DNA from: Bacteroidota bacterium
GTDB lineage: Bacteria > Bacteroidota > Bacteroidia > B-17B0 > Aurantibacillaceae
Direction of reading: 5' to 3'
Assembly (NCBI GenBank): GCA_018267475.1
Contig: JAFDYI010000004.1
Span: 54,782 to 118,781 of the forward strand
DNA length: 64,000 nt
In this document: piece after piece, positions 37,159-45,692 of the stretch
How the letters are laid out: every line of letters starts with the position of its first letter
Numbering within the stretch: position 1 is the first letter of the stretch
The notes under the pieces: generated by a model
What the model was told of the DNA's origin: nothing
The model's input: only the letters and a program-made list of their open reading frames with translations
Databases searched by the model: none
Made by a program: the position numbers and the translations under genes

Positions 37159-37695
37159 TTATTTATCTATTAAGGTTACTTTATCTGTTTTATCTATTTC
37201 GCTCCACTCTACTTTTACATTTTGTGTTTCTATGCTATCAATAGTTTTGCCCACATAGTTGGGCTGTATAGGCAAGTGGCGGCTAAACCTTCTGTCTATC
37301 AATACCAGCAGTTCTACTTTTTTTGGGCGACCAAAAGCCAGCAAAGCATCTAAGCCTGCACGAATGCTACGCCCGGTAAATAACACGTCGTCAACCAATA
37401 CTACATTCTTATTTTCTATAATAAAGGGGATATTGGTTTGGTTGGGTATCAGTTCTTTTTGCCTAAAATCATCGCGGTAAAAAGTAGTGTCTAACTCTCC
37501 GCACAATATATTTTTGTTTTTAGTAAGCAGCATTAATTGTTTGTGCAGGCGTTTAGATAAAAAGACGCCTCGCGGCTGTAAGCCTATGATGGCGGTATCT
37601 TCAAAATGGTTGTGCGTTTCTATAAGCTGATGGCAAAGACGGGTAAGTGTAATTTCAAAATTTTGTGTATTGAGTACTATTTTTGCGCTTGCCAT
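37159..37695 (-). CDS. pyrR: Bifunctional pyrimidine regulatory protein / uracil phosphoribosyltransferase PyrR
   Basis: 178 residues of the PRTase fold. The PRPP loop is VVLVDDVLFTGRSIRAGLDAL, and TTFYRDDF and LIDRRFSRHLPIQPNYVG match PyrR. In Gram-positive bacteria PyrR binds pyr mRNA leaders to attenuate transcription and also has UPRTase activity. Here the -7 box ends 6 bases before the ATG, leaving no room for an attenuator leader in front of pyrR itself, so RNA-leader control of this operon looks unlikely. Confidence 0.92.
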   Translation of the reverse strand: MASAKIVLNTQNFEITLTRLCHQLIETHNHFEDTAIIGLQPRGVFLSKRLHKQLMLLTKNKNILCGELDTTFYRDDFRQKELIPNQTNIPFIIENKNVVLVDDVLFTGRSIRAGLDALLAFGRPKKVELLVLIDRRFSRHLPIQPNYVGKTIDSIETQNVKVEWSEIDKTDKVTLIDK

Positions 37696-37701
37696 ACCTC
37701 A

Positions 37702-37709
37702 CAAAGATA
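37702..37709 (-). promoter_or_regulatory. -7 promoter box 6 bases before pyrR
   Basis: Reads TATCTTTG on the minus strand; the ATG is at 37695, predicting a leaderless or 1-2 base leader transcript for pyrR-DinB-pyrB. Confidence 0.58.
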
Positions 37710-37799
37710 AAATTAAACTTGTAATAAAAAAAGGAGGTGTGTTTTTTTCTAATTTTAAAGGAGGAACTCCGGTTGGCATACCCCTTTTATTTCATCCAT

Positions 37800-39698
37800 T
37801 TAATACGCCCTAATCAGTTTTCCTTCCATAAAATGTACAAAAGCTTTGTTGGCTACGCGCATGCCGCCCGCAGTAGGGTAGTTGCCTGTAAAGTACCAAT
37901 CGCCCAGGTGGTTGGGGCACGCATTGTGCAAGCCTTCTACCGGTTGATATATAATTTGCAGGTGGCAGGATAAATCTTTAGGTTTTAATAGTTGTGCTAT
38001 TTTATCTGAAATTTCTTGCGGACTGAAAGGCTCGTAAATTTCTTTTACCACATTTATTTGTTCTTCTTTTGCAAGAGCTAGTTGAGCTTTGGCTTTTTCA
38101 TACACCTGCTCTATTAGGGGTTCCATACCACGCTCTTTTAATAAAGCGATGGCCGCTTCAAAAGCAATAAATTTACTGATGATAGCCATATCGATACCAT
38201 AGCAATCCGGAAAACGAATTTGTGGAGCAGAGGAAACAACTACAATTTTTTTAGGCGCTAAGCGGTCTAAAATTTTTAAAATACTTTGTTTTAAAGTGGT
38301 GCCACGTACAATAGAATCGTCCATTACCACCAAGGTATCTATTCCTTTTCTAATTTTTCCGTAGGTAATATCATATACCAAGCTTACTAAATCGTTTCGA
38401 TGCGCATCGTCGGTAATAAAGGTGCGTTGTTTAGCATCTTTTAGCACTATTTTTTCAATGCGTGGATGCACATCTAAAAGCGCGTTTATTTCTTGCTGCG
38501 AGATGTTTTTTTGAGTAGCCAGCGTTTTTGCTTTTTCTTTATTTAAGTAGTTGCGCATACCATCAATCAAGCCTCCAAAGGCTACTTCGGCGGTGTTGGG
38601 TATATAACTAAAAACAGTATTCACTAAATCGTGGTTTATGGCTTGCAGTACGGGCTCTACCATATTTTGCCCTAAGCGATGGCGCTCGTTGTAAATATCG
38701 GCATCGTTTCCTCTTGAAAAATAGATGCGTTCAAACGAACAAGACACTTTTTTTTGAGGAGCGTTTATTTGTTCTTCGCTAATGCTGCCTTCTTTTTTAA
38801 TGATCAGCGCATGGCCGGGCTGCACTTCTTTTACCTCTTCTATTTTGATATCGAAAACGGTTTGAATGATGGGGCGCTCAGAGCACACAACAGCTAACTC
38901 CTCATCATGATAATAGTAGGCCGGCCTGATACCATTGGGGTCGCGTAATACAAAGGCATCTCCGTGGCCGATAAGCCCACCCATTACATAGCCTCCGTCC
39001 CAGCGTTTGCTGGCTTCGGTAAGTATAGATGCGATGTCCATGTTTTTAGCAATCAGGTTTGATATTTCGGTATTGTTGTATCCTTGCGCTTTATATATAC
39101 GGAATAGTTTTTCGTTTTCTACATCTAGAAAATGGCCTATTTTTTCCATGATGGTAACGGTGTCGGCTTTTTCGCGAGGATGCTGCCCCAGCTCTACCAG
39201 GTGTCCAAAAAGTTCATCTACGTTGGTAAGATTAAAGTTTCCGGCTACCACTAAATTTCGTGTTTTCCAATTGTTTTGTCGTAAAAAAGGGTGGCAGTTT
39301 TCTATATTATTTTTACCAAAAGTGCCGTAGCGCAGGTGCCCCATAAGCAGTTCGCCTAAAAAGGGGAGGTTTTTTTTCTGCCATTCTACATCGCTGTAAT
39401 CGTTTGGAAACTGCTTTTGTGCTTGCGTAAAATTATCATGTACCTGGGTAAAAATATCTAAAGTAGCGCGTGTGCGTATAGAGCGTAACCGGTCTATATA
39501 TTGGGTGCCGGGCTCGTTATCTAACTTTATGGTGGTGATGCCTGCGCCGTCTTGCCCGCGGTTTATCATTTTTTCCATTACTAAATACAGTTTATGCAGG
39601 CCGAAGCGCGCCGAACCGTATTTTTTGCGATAGTAACTAAGGGGCTTTAGCAGGCGAATTAAAACGATGCCGCACTCGTGCTGAATTTGATCGCTCAT
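37800..39698 (-). CDS. purF: Amidophosphoribosyltransferase (PurF-like)
   Basis: 632 residues from the ATG at 39698. First committed step of purine synthesis: PRPP plus glutamine to phosphoribosylamine. The N-terminal class II glutaminase begins MSDQIQHECGIVLI, so Cys9 would be exposed by cleaving a short propeptide. RGQDGAGITT and GHLRYGTFG follow; the PRPP loop is VVMDDSIVRGTT. The protein is longer than E. coli PurF (505), as is common in Bacteroidota. The frame extends 31 codons upstream, but that part is rejected because a -7 box lies 4 bases before this ATG. Confidence 0.92.
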   Translation of the reverse strand: MSDQIQHECGIVLIRLLKPLSYYRKKYGSARFGLHKLYLVMEKMINRGQDGAGITTIKLDNEPGTQYIDRLRSIRTRATLDIFTQVHDNFTQAQKQFPNDYSDVEWQKKNLPFLGELLMGHLRYGTFGKNNIENCHPFLRQNNWKTRNLVVAGNFNLTNVDELFGHLVELGQHPREKADTVTIMEKIGHFLDVENEKLFRIYKAQGYNNTEISNLIAKNMDIASILTEASKRWDGGYVMGGLIGHGDAFVLRDPNGIRPAYYYHDEELAVVCSERPIIQTVFDIKIEEVKEVQPGHALIIKKEGSISEEQINAPQKKVSCSFERIYFSRGNDADIYNERHRLGQNMVEPVLQAINHDLVNTVFSYIPNTAEVAFGGLIDGMRNYLNKEKAKTLATQKNISQQEINALLDVHPRIEKIVLKDAKQRTFITDDAHRNDLVSLVYDITYGKIRKGIDTLVVMDDSIVRGTTLKQSILKILDRLAPKKIVVVSSAPQIRFPDCYGIDMAIISKFIAFEAAIALLKERGMEPLIEQVYEKAKAQLALAKEEQINVVKEIYEPFSPQEISDKIAQLLKPKDLSCHLQIIYQPVEGLHNACPNHLGDWYFTGNYPTAGGMRVANKAFVHFMEGKLIRAY

Positions 39699-39702
39699 GG
39701 TG

Positions 39703-39710
39703 CAAAGGTA
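39703..39710 (-). promoter_or_regulatory. -7 promoter box 4 bases before purF
   Basis: Reads TACCTTTG on the minus strand. Only four bases separate it from the ATG at 39698, so the transcript should start at or next to the start codon. Confidence 0.6.
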
Positions 39711-39780
39711 CGCTTTTACCCATGAATAATCGATAAAAAAAGGGATAAAAAAATAAATTTGCATAAAGAAGTAGAATCTG

Positions 39781-39788
39781 TATTTTTG
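39781..39788 (+). promoter_or_regulatory. -7 promoter box for the tRNA gene
   Basis: TATTTTTG, exact consensus, 13 bases before the mature tRNA 5' end. Confidence 0.6.
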
Positions 39789-39801
39789 CACCTCGTTTTT
39801 T

Positions 39802-39875
39802 GCTCCTATAGCTCAGTCGGTTAGAGCATCAGACTCATAATCTGAGGGTCCTTGGTTCGAGCCCAAGTGGGAGCA
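39802..39875 (+). tRNA. tRNA with CAT anticodon (tRNA-Met or tRNA-Ile2)
   Basis: A 74-base cloverleaf: acceptor GCTCCTA pairs with TGGGAGC (one G-T pair), D-arm GCTC/GAGC, anticodon stem TCAGA/TCTGA around loop CTCATAA, five-base variable loop, and T-arm CTTGG TTCGAGC CCAAG. The anticodon is CAT and the discriminator base is A; CCA is not encoded. The 5' end pairs fully, so it is not an initiator tRNA. Elongator Met and lysidine-modified Ile share this anticodon and cannot be separated by eye; Met is the default call. Confidence 0.93.
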
Positions 39876-39893
39876 CGAAATTTGTACAATAAC

Positions 39894-39926
39894 AAAAACC
39901 CTTTTAAAATTTTAAAAGGGTTTTTT
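39894..39926 (+). terminator. Intrinsic terminator after the tRNA
   Basis: Perfect inverted repeat AACCCTTTTAAAA / TTTTAAAAGGGTT followed by six T, starting 19 bases after the tRNA. The A run on the other side could let it work in both directions. Confidence 0.8.
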
Positions 39927-39998
39927 CATGAAAATAAGCAAACATTACGCATCTGCAAAAAATTATCTAATTGATAATCAGTATTTTTGTTTATTCCC

Positions 39999-40023
39999 TA
40001 ATACATAAGATATTTATGTATTA
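39999..40023 (+). promoter_or_regulatory. Probable PadR operator
   Basis: Perfect 10-base inverted repeat TAATACATAA / TTATGTATTA with a 5-base spacer. It contains ATGTAT and ATACAT, like the ATGT-N8-ACAT operators known for PadR proteins, and covers the -33 region of the promoter whose -7 box is 40034-40041. A further TATGTATT half-site overlaps the -7 box. Confidence 0.62.
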
Positions 40024-40033
40024 GAAAATTATG

Positions 40034-40041
40034 TATTTTTG
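40034..40041 (+). promoter_or_regulatory. -7 promoter box for the PadR operon
   Basis: TATTTTTG, exact consensus, 19 bases before the PadR ATG and directly downstream of the inverted-repeat operator. Confidence 0.58.
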
Positions 40042-40060
40042 TAGCATAATATAAAAACAC

Positions 40061-40402
40061 ATGATTTTTTCATCAGAATTAATAAAAGGCACGCTAAAAA
40101 CAATTATACTCAAGTTGTTAGCAGAGAACAAACGCATGTATGGGTATGAAATAACCCAGGTAGTAAAAGAGCTGACTAAAGACAAAGTGCAACTTACAGA
40201 GGGAGCCCTATATCCTACGTTGCACGCATTAGAGGCCGAAGGTTTGCTTACTACAGAAACCGAATATATAGGCAAGCGTGTTAGAAAATACTATTCTTTA
40301 AGTAAAAGCGGAAAAACAAAATCAAAAGAAAAAGTAAACGAGTTTGCCGATTTTATCAGCACCATGCAATTTTTATTAGACATAAAAACAAAACCTATCT
40401 AA
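40061..40402 (+). CDS. PadR-family transcriptional regulator
   Basis: 113 residues. Winged helix-turn-helix: LIKGTLKTIILKLLAENKRMYGYEITQVV, then VQLTEGALYPTLHALEAEGLL and a GKRVRKYYSLSKSGK wing, followed by a dimerisation helix. These are the PadR signature blocks. PadR proteins usually repress an adjacent membrane-protein or efflux gene and their own gene. Here the stop codon overlaps the ATG of the next gene (TAATG), and a palindromic operator covers the promoter, so autoregulation of both genes is strongly suggested. Confidence 0.92.
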   Translation: MIFSSELIKGTLKTIILKLLAENKRMYGYEITQVVKELTKDKVQLTEGALYPTLHALEAEGLLTTETEYIGKRVRKYYSLSKSGKTKSKEKVNEFADFISTMQFLLDIKTKPI

Positions 40403-41670
40403 TGTATAAACTTAGTGAACAACAAATAGATTTTATTCTTGACGACATTAGACGTAATGGCATTGAGATGGAGGAGCTGCAGTTAAACCTCTTAGATCAT
40501 ATTTGTTGCATCATAGAACAAAACCTCAAAGATGGTGATGACTTTGAGGGCTTCTATAAAAAAACCGTGCAAAAATTTTATAAAAATAATTTGCATGAAG
40601 TAGAAGAAGAAACCATTACCCTACTAACCATTAAAAACTATTATGTTATGAAAAAAACAATGATTACCAGCGGAACCCTTGCGGTAGCCGCTTTTGTATT
40701 AGGCTCTTTTTTTAAAATTATGTATTGGCCGGGGGCAGCTGTATTGCTTCTTTTAGCGATGGTAACACTAACCTTTGTGTTTTTACCGCTTCTGTTTTTT
40801 ATTAAAAGCAAAGAGCCCTCTAATAAAAAGAATAAATGGCTGGTAGCGGCAGCGGTGCTTACGGGTATGTTGTATGCTACGGCTAGTTTGTTTTCTATTA
40901 TGCACTGGCCGGGGCGTACTTATTTGTGGCTGAGCACAAGCGCAGTTTCTATATTTGCACTAATTCCTATTTATTTTTTTACCAATATAAAAAATGAATT
41001 AAACCGAACCAACACTATCGTTAATACTATTATTTTAGTTGGAGCTACCGGCATTTTATTTTTACAAACAAGCATAAGGCCGGGTAAGGCAGTTGAGCTT
41101 TGCAATTTTTATGCAAATGAAGATTTAGCATCAACTCAAAATTTTTTATTGGAAAGCGGAACTCTTATGTTTAAACAGATGGATACAAACGCAGCACCCC
41201 ATTTAAAAAAAATGACAAACCTGCATCAAAAAAGTAAAAACTTATGTGCCCAAATAGAGCAACTAAAAATAAATTTGGTAAACGCCGTAGATAGCAGAAC
41301 AGATAAAGAAATCCATTACGCTACACTTTATATGGGAAATTTTGGAGGCTTTGTGCCTTCTACTCGTTTTTTATTTGATGAAAACCATCAACCCAGAGAA
41401 TCTTTATTAAACTTGAGAAAGGAAGCAGAAAATTATCTTGCTTTTATAAAAAAAGAATTTAATGTAGAGGGAACAGGCATGCTCAATACAAAAGAATCGG
41501 TAGAAATAGATGGCGATGGCACCCTTTTTTCTTGGGAAATTTTTAATTTTTACAAAGTACCTTTTGATGTTGTTGTTAGGAATTTGACTCAGCTACAAAT
41601 AGACGTGCAAATAGCAGAGCAGCGCGTTTTTTTAATGACTGCAATCAATAAGAGTTCTACAAAAAACTAA
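40402..41670 (+). CDS. PadR-linked membrane protein with HAAS-like, GldL-like and GldM-like parts
   Basis: 422 residues. Residues 1-65 (LSEQQIDFILDDIRRNGIEMEELQLNLLDHICCIIEQ) are helical and resemble HAAS-type domains that accompany PadR regulators. About 88-220 holds six or so membrane helices with an internal repeat: FKIMYWPG at 104-111 and FSIMHWPG at 164-171, exactly 60 residues apart, wording shared with the T9SS motor protein GldL. The periplasmic C-terminal part (about 225-415) ends SWEIFNFYKVPFDVVVRNLTQL then DVQIAEQRV, resembling the N-terminal helical domain of GldM. Function is unknown; similarity statements are from motif reading. Confidence 0.7.
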   Translation: MYKLSEQQIDFILDDIRRNGIEMEELQLNLLDHICCIIEQNLKDGDDFEGFYKKTVQKFYKNNLHEVEEETITLLTIKNYYVMKKTMITSGTLAVAAFVLGSFFKIMYWPGAAVLLLLAMVTLTFVFLPLLFFIKSKEPSNKKNKWLVAAAVLTGMLYATASLFSIMHWPGRTYLWLSTSAVSIFALIPIYFFTNIKNELNRTNTIVNTIILVGATGILFLQTSIRPGKAVELCNFYANEDLASTQNFLLESGTLMFKQMDTNAAPHLKKMTNLHQKSKNLCAQIEQLKINLVNAVDSRTDKEIHYATLYMGNFGGFVPSTRFLFDENHQPRESLLNLRKEAENYLAFIKKEFNVEGTGMLNTKESVEIDGDGTLFSWEIFNFYKVPFDVVVRNLTQLQIDVQIAEQRVFLMTAINKSSTKN

Positions 41671-42989
41671 TAAGCACCAATAGCTTTTTGATATTTAATT
41701 TTTGCAATTAAATAATCGTAGGTAGCTTTAATGTAATTTTGTTCGGCGGTGTTGAGCGAACGTTCGGTTTCTAGCAATTGTGTATATAAAAGCGCTCCTA
41801 TTTGATTTTGTTGCTTTTGATTTTCATAAATCTTTTTTGATAAGGTGTAGTTGTTTTGTGCGGCCTGCATATTTTGCTGTGAGTTATTAAGTTCTATTAT
41901 AGATTTTTGTATTTCGTAATGCACATCGGCTGTTTTTTGTTTTAAATCTAAATCTATCTGCTTGCTTTTTATTTCCTGCTCTTGTATGTTGTCGGCATTT
42001 TTAAAATTAGAAGTAATAGGTACATTTAAGCGTATGCCTAAGTAATTAAAGGGAGTCCACCACTGTTTTAGTGTGTAATCTAAATTTGTGTAAGTAAATT
42101 GTTGCGAATAGTTAGCGTAGAAAGAAAGAGAAGGCAACGCGTTTTGCTTTGTTTTATTTACTTGTAATTTATTTATTTCTTGTTGTATTTGCAGTTGCTT
42201 TATTTCGGTTCTGTTGTTAGCGTCTTCTTTTCCAAGGCTTGCTGCCAGCAGAAGGGTAGGGGAGTTTAAAGTATCGCTAAAAATTAAAGGAGTTTCTGCA
42301 GATACGTTTATTTGATATTTTATGTAGTCTAAAGATAACAAATAATTTTGTTCGGCTTTTTTTGTTTCTATTTTGGCGTTTTCGTAATCCAGCTGTGCTT
42401 TTAGATAATCGTTTTCTATTAGGGTTCCTATTTTGTATTTCCCTTGGGCTACCTCAACGTATTCTTTATATCTTTTCTCTTCATCAAAGGTTATTTTACT
42501 TTGTAGTTCTTTTAAAAGAACGTTTAAGTATGCGTATATAATTTGTTCTTTTATATTGTTTTCATCTTGCTGCACTTGCTCTTGAGATAAAGCCCACTTG
42601 TTTTTTGCAATTTTAGTATCGGTAGTAATGCCGGGGCGAAAAAGAGCCTGGTTTAAGTCTAAACCAAAAACAGCTAAGCTTTTGGCGCCTAAGGCTACCA
42701 CCATGGGGTTGGCACTAAAAAAGCCGCCGGGTACATAAGTTCCCTGCAACTGTGGACTGTAGCGCATATTGCCCGACCCAGACAACTCGGGTATCCACTC
42801 TTTCTTTGTTTTTTGCACTTCTTTTCTGGATAATTCGCTGTTATATCTATGCGATTGTATATCGTATCTGTTTTTTAGCCCCAATTCAATAGCTTGTTGT
42901 AAACTAAGGCTGGTAGTATTATTTGTTGTTTGGGCATAACTGCAAAAAATAATCGCAGAAAAAACGACGATTCCTATTTTTTTTATCAT
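41667..42989 (-). CDS. TolC-family outer-membrane efflux protein
   Basis: 440 residues, signal peptide about 1-20 (ending SYAQ). Two repeats of long amphipathic helices and short strands: LQQAIELGLKNRYDIQSHRYN near the N-terminus and QEQEIKSKQIDLDLKQKTADVHYEIQKSI in the second half. The family forms a trimeric duct through the outer membrane. It is the last gene of the TetR-HlyD-MFS-TolC operon and its stop overlaps the end of the convergent membrane-protein gene by 4 bases. Confidence 0.92.
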   Translation of the reverse strand: MIKKIGIVVFSAIIFCSYAQTTNNTTSLSLQQAIELGLKNRYDIQSHRYNSELSRKEVQKTKKEWIPELSGSGNMRYSPQLQGTYVPGGFFSANPMVVALGAKSLAVFGLDLNQALFRPGITTDTKIAKNKWALSQEQVQQDENNIKEQIIYAYLNVLLKELQSKITFDEEKRYKEYVEVAQGKYKIGTLIENDYLKAQLDYENAKIETKKAEQNYLLSLDYIKYQINVSAETPLIFSDTLNSPTLLLAASLGKEDANNRTEIKQLQIQQEINKLQVNKTKQNALPSLSFYANYSQQFTYTNLDYTLKQWWTPFNYLGIRLNVPITSNFKNADNIQEQEIKSKQIDLDLKQKTADVHYEIQKSIIELNNSQQNMQAAQNNYTLSKKIYENQKQQNQIGALLYTQLLETERSLNTAEQNYIKATYDYLIAKIKYQKAIGAY

Positions 42990-43011
42990 ATCTAAATTTT
43001 TGTTTTCGTGT

Positions 43012-44607
43012 TTAATGGTCGCTTACGGCTTCTATTTTGGTTCCTTTTTTATATTTTATCATGAGCATAAACGGAGCGCATAAAAGCACAAAAAGTCCAA
43101 GCATCAAAAAGCCATGGTCGTAGCCCAGTAGCATTTGTTGCTTAGTTACCATTCCATTCAACATCATGTTGGCTGTTTTTGCAGCTTCATCGGTACTATA
43201 CCCTGCTGATGAAAATAGCTGTGTAAAAGAATTTAATCGCTCTGAGGTTGTAGCACTATAGTCGGTGATATGAGCATTGATGCTGTTTTTTATTTCGGCG
43301 TTCTGGTGGTCTAAATAGATATTTACTAAGGCTACGCCAATAGCACCGCCCAGTTGTCTAAGCATGTTTGACAAACCCGTTGCTTGCGCTAGGTCTTTGC
43401 CTTTTAATCCGGCCACAGCTAGGGTGAGTACAGGCATCATCATAAACGCCATGCCAATACCGCGCAATATAAAAGGCCAAAAAAAGTTGCGCTCGCTTGA
43501 GTCGGGCCCCGAAAAAGATAACAGAATTAAAAAAATAGAAGTAAAGCTAAGCCCAACAAGCATTAACACTTTTGGGTTTGCTCCGCCTCCTACAATGCGG
43601 CTAACGGATATCATGCCTACAGCGGTTGCTAATGCACCGGGAATAAGGAAAGCACCGGTTTGTGTGGCTGTCCACCCTAACGATATTTGTGTAAATAGAG
43701 GGAAAATAAAAACAGAAACAGTAAGAATCATTCCTACAATTATGTTTAAAATATTCCCCATAGCTAAGTTAAAGCTTCTGTATAAACGAAGATTTACCGC
43801 CGGATAATCAATAGATAATTCTCTAATAACAAAGGCCACAAGCCCGCCAATAGCGGCTATAAAAAAGAAAACAATTTCGTCGCTTTCAAACCAATCTTTT
43901 ATACCGCCTTCTTCCAGCACGTATTGTAGTGAGCCAATGCCTATAATTAAAAAAACAATGCCCCACCAATCTATTTTATCGGGGCGTGTAACACCCGGAA
44001 GATTCGTAACGTGTTTTGAAGCTAAAACGGCAGCAACAGCCCCTATAGGCACATTGATAAAAAAAATCCAATGCCACGAAAAATTATCTGTAATGTATCC
44101 GCCTAATACAGGGCCTATGGTTGGGCCTATTATAATGCCTAAGCCATAAATAGCCATGCCTTTGCCTGTTTCTTTTGGAGGGAAAGCACCAATGATGATA
44201 GATTGCGCCGTTGATAGCAAGCCGCCGCCACCAATACCCTGTATAAAGCGCCAAAAAACGAGTGTCCATAAGCTGGTAGAAAGGCCACACATGAGTGAAG
44301 AAAAGGTAAAGATGATGACAGATGCTGTGAAATAAATTTTTCGTCCAAATAAATTAGACAACATGCCCGATAGCGGTATTACAATAACGTTGGCGATGCT
44401 GTACGCTGTGATTACCCAGGCAATTTCGGTTGTTGTGGCTCCAATGTTACCACTTATTTCACGCAAGGATACATTTACAACGGTGGTATCAATCAGTTCT
44501 AGCACGGCACATGATATAGCGGTAATAATCAATATCCACTTTGCGGCGCCGCTAGGATAGAGCTCCTCCTGCACCTCGTTATGAATTGGTTTAGCAGCAG
44601 CCGGCAT
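43012..44607 (-). CDS. DHA2-family (EmrB/QacA-type) MFS drug exporter
   Basis: 531 residues with 14 transmembrane helices. Family motifs: LELIDTTVVNVSLREISGNIG (motif D1 in the first helix), GRKIYFTASVIIF (motif A), WRFIQGIGGGGLLSTAQSIIIGAFPP (motif B) and GLGIIIGPTIGPVLGGYI (motif C). It is expected to expel drugs or fatty acids using the proton gradient, joined to the HlyD adaptor and the TolC duct. It starts 1 base after the HlyD stop. Confidence 0.93.
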   Translation of the reverse strand: MPAAAKPIHNEVQEELYPSGAAKWILIITAISCAVLELIDTTVVNVSLREISGNIGATTTEIAWVITAYSIANVIVIPLSGMLSNLFGRKIYFTASVIIFTFSSLMCGLSTSLWTLVFWRFIQGIGGGGLLSTAQSIIIGAFPPKETGKGMAIYGLGIIIGPTIGPVLGGYITDNFSWHWIFFINVPIGAVAAVLASKHVTNLPGVTRPDKIDWWGIVFLIIGIGSLQYVLEEGGIKDWFESDEIVFFFIAAIGGLVAFVIRELSIDYPAVNLRLYRSFNLAMGNILNIIVGMILTVSVFIFPLFTQISLGWTATQTGAFLIPGALATAVGMISVSRIVGGGANPKVLMLVGLSFTSIFLILLSFSGPDSSERNFFWPFILRGIGMAFMMMPVLTLAVAGLKGKDLAQATGLSNMLRQLGGAIGVALVNIYLDHQNAEIKNSINAHITDYSATTSERLNSFTQLFSSAGYSTDEAAKTANMMLNGMVTKQQMLLGYDHGFLMLGLFVLLCAPFMLMIKYKKGTKIEAVSDH

Positions 44608-44608
44608 G

Positions 44609-45691
44609 TTAGTTTACTTTAACTTTTACAAAAACACTTAACCCCGGAAAAACCTCTCTTACTTTTTCCTTAGGAAAATTATGAATAGAGATGCGCAAAG
44701 GAAAACGTTGTGTTATTTTTATAAAATTACCCGTAGCATTATCCGGCGGTAAAAGCGAAAACTTGGCGCCTGTAGCGCCGGAATACGACTCTACTTGACC
44801 GGTTAATTTTAAATCGGGATACGCATCTAATTCAATTTCTACCTCGTTCCCTATTTTAATTTTATTTAGCTGTGTTTCTTTAAAATTAGCCGTAATCCAA
44901 AATTCGTCGGTGTTGATTACCATACATAACGATTGTCCGTTGGTTACGTATTGGCCTTTTTGTACATTTCGCTTAGTTACGATGCCGTTGCATGGGGCTA
45001 GGACGTAAGCGTACGAGAGTTGTTTTTTTGCTAAATCTAATTCGGCTTGGCGTTGTTTTATTTGTGCTTTTACTAAATCTATTTGGTTTTGTTCTGCTTT
45101 TGATTGGGCTTTGCTTCCTAGAGAAGAAGATACCGAAGAGGCTTGTTGATTTATTGATTTTGTGTATTCTGATTGCGCTATCAGTAAATTAGTCTGTGTG
45201 TTATCATACTGCTCTTGCGTAGCACCTTTTATTTTTACAAGTTCATTTATTCGTTCAAAATCTTTTTTTGCTTTTTCTAATTTAGTTTTAGCAACTGTAA
45301 TGTTTTGTTGGTTAGATTGAACCGTTTCTTCCGAAGCACTTGCGTTCTCAAGGCTGGCAAAGGCTTTGTTTTCCACCGATAGTAAATTAGCTTGTGCATT
45401 TTCTAAAGCCGCTTCTGCTTGCATCGTTTTCGCCTTTAGTTCGTCGGTATCAAATATCAAAAGAGTATCGCCTTTTTTTACCGCTTGGTTATCGTTAAAA
45501 CGAATGTCTTTTAAATAGGCGGTTATACCTGCACGTACAGGCACCATATCGCCATCTATCTGGGCGTTATCTGTTGTTTCGTATTTAGAACCTGCTATAA
45601 AAAACACCATTCCTATTATCAATACTACAGCCGCTGCTATACCTATAAAAAGTCCTTTTTTTGATTTTTTTTTCATCTCTTCTTGCCTCAT
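44609..45691 (-). CDS. HlyD-family periplasmic adaptor (EmrA-like)
   Basis: 360 residues. A single membrane anchor (about 15-32), a biotinyl-lipoyl half (YETTDNAQIDGDMVPVRAGI, then APCNGIVTKRNVQKGQYV), a long alpha-helical hairpin between them (about 85-225; rich in Ala, Gln, Lys, typical coiled coil), and a beta-barrel domain (NTDEFWITANFKETQLNKIKIG). Links the MFS pump to TolC. Sits between tetR (1-base gap) and the MFS gene (1-base gap). Confidence 0.93.
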   Translation of the reverse strand: MRQEEMKKKSKKGLFIGIAAAVVLIIGMVFFIAGSKYETTDNAQIDGDMVPVRAGITAYLKDIRFNDNQAVKKGDTLLIFDTDELKAKTMQAEAALENAQANLLSVENKAFASLENASASEETVQSNQQNITVAKTKLEKAKKDFERINELVKIKGATQEQYDNTQTNLLIAQSEYTKSINQQASSVSSSLGSKAQSKAEQNQIDLVKAQIKQRQAELDLAKKQLSYAYVLAPCNGIVTKRNVQKGQYVTNGQSLCMVINTDEFWITANFKETQLNKIKIGNEVEIELDAYPDLKLTGQVESYSGATGAKFSLLPPDNATGNFIKITQRFPLRISIHNFPKEKVREVFPGLSVFVKVKVN

Positions 45692-45692
45692 A

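Noticed and set aside
37720..37799. Possible terminator between purF and pyrR
   Set aside because: An imperfect stem can be drawn, but it needs a G-T pair and has no clean T run directly after it, so I do not report it.
39699..39791. 31-codon N-terminal extension of purF
   Set aside because: The -7 box at 39703-39710 lies inside it, and the extension is rich in Phe/Tyr/Ile from AT-rich non-coding DNA. The conserved glutaminase start begins at the ATG at 39698.
43364..43807. 147-codon plus-strand frame opposite the MFS exporter
   Set aside because: Composition mirrors the membrane helices of the exporter in reverse; there is no start context or domain.
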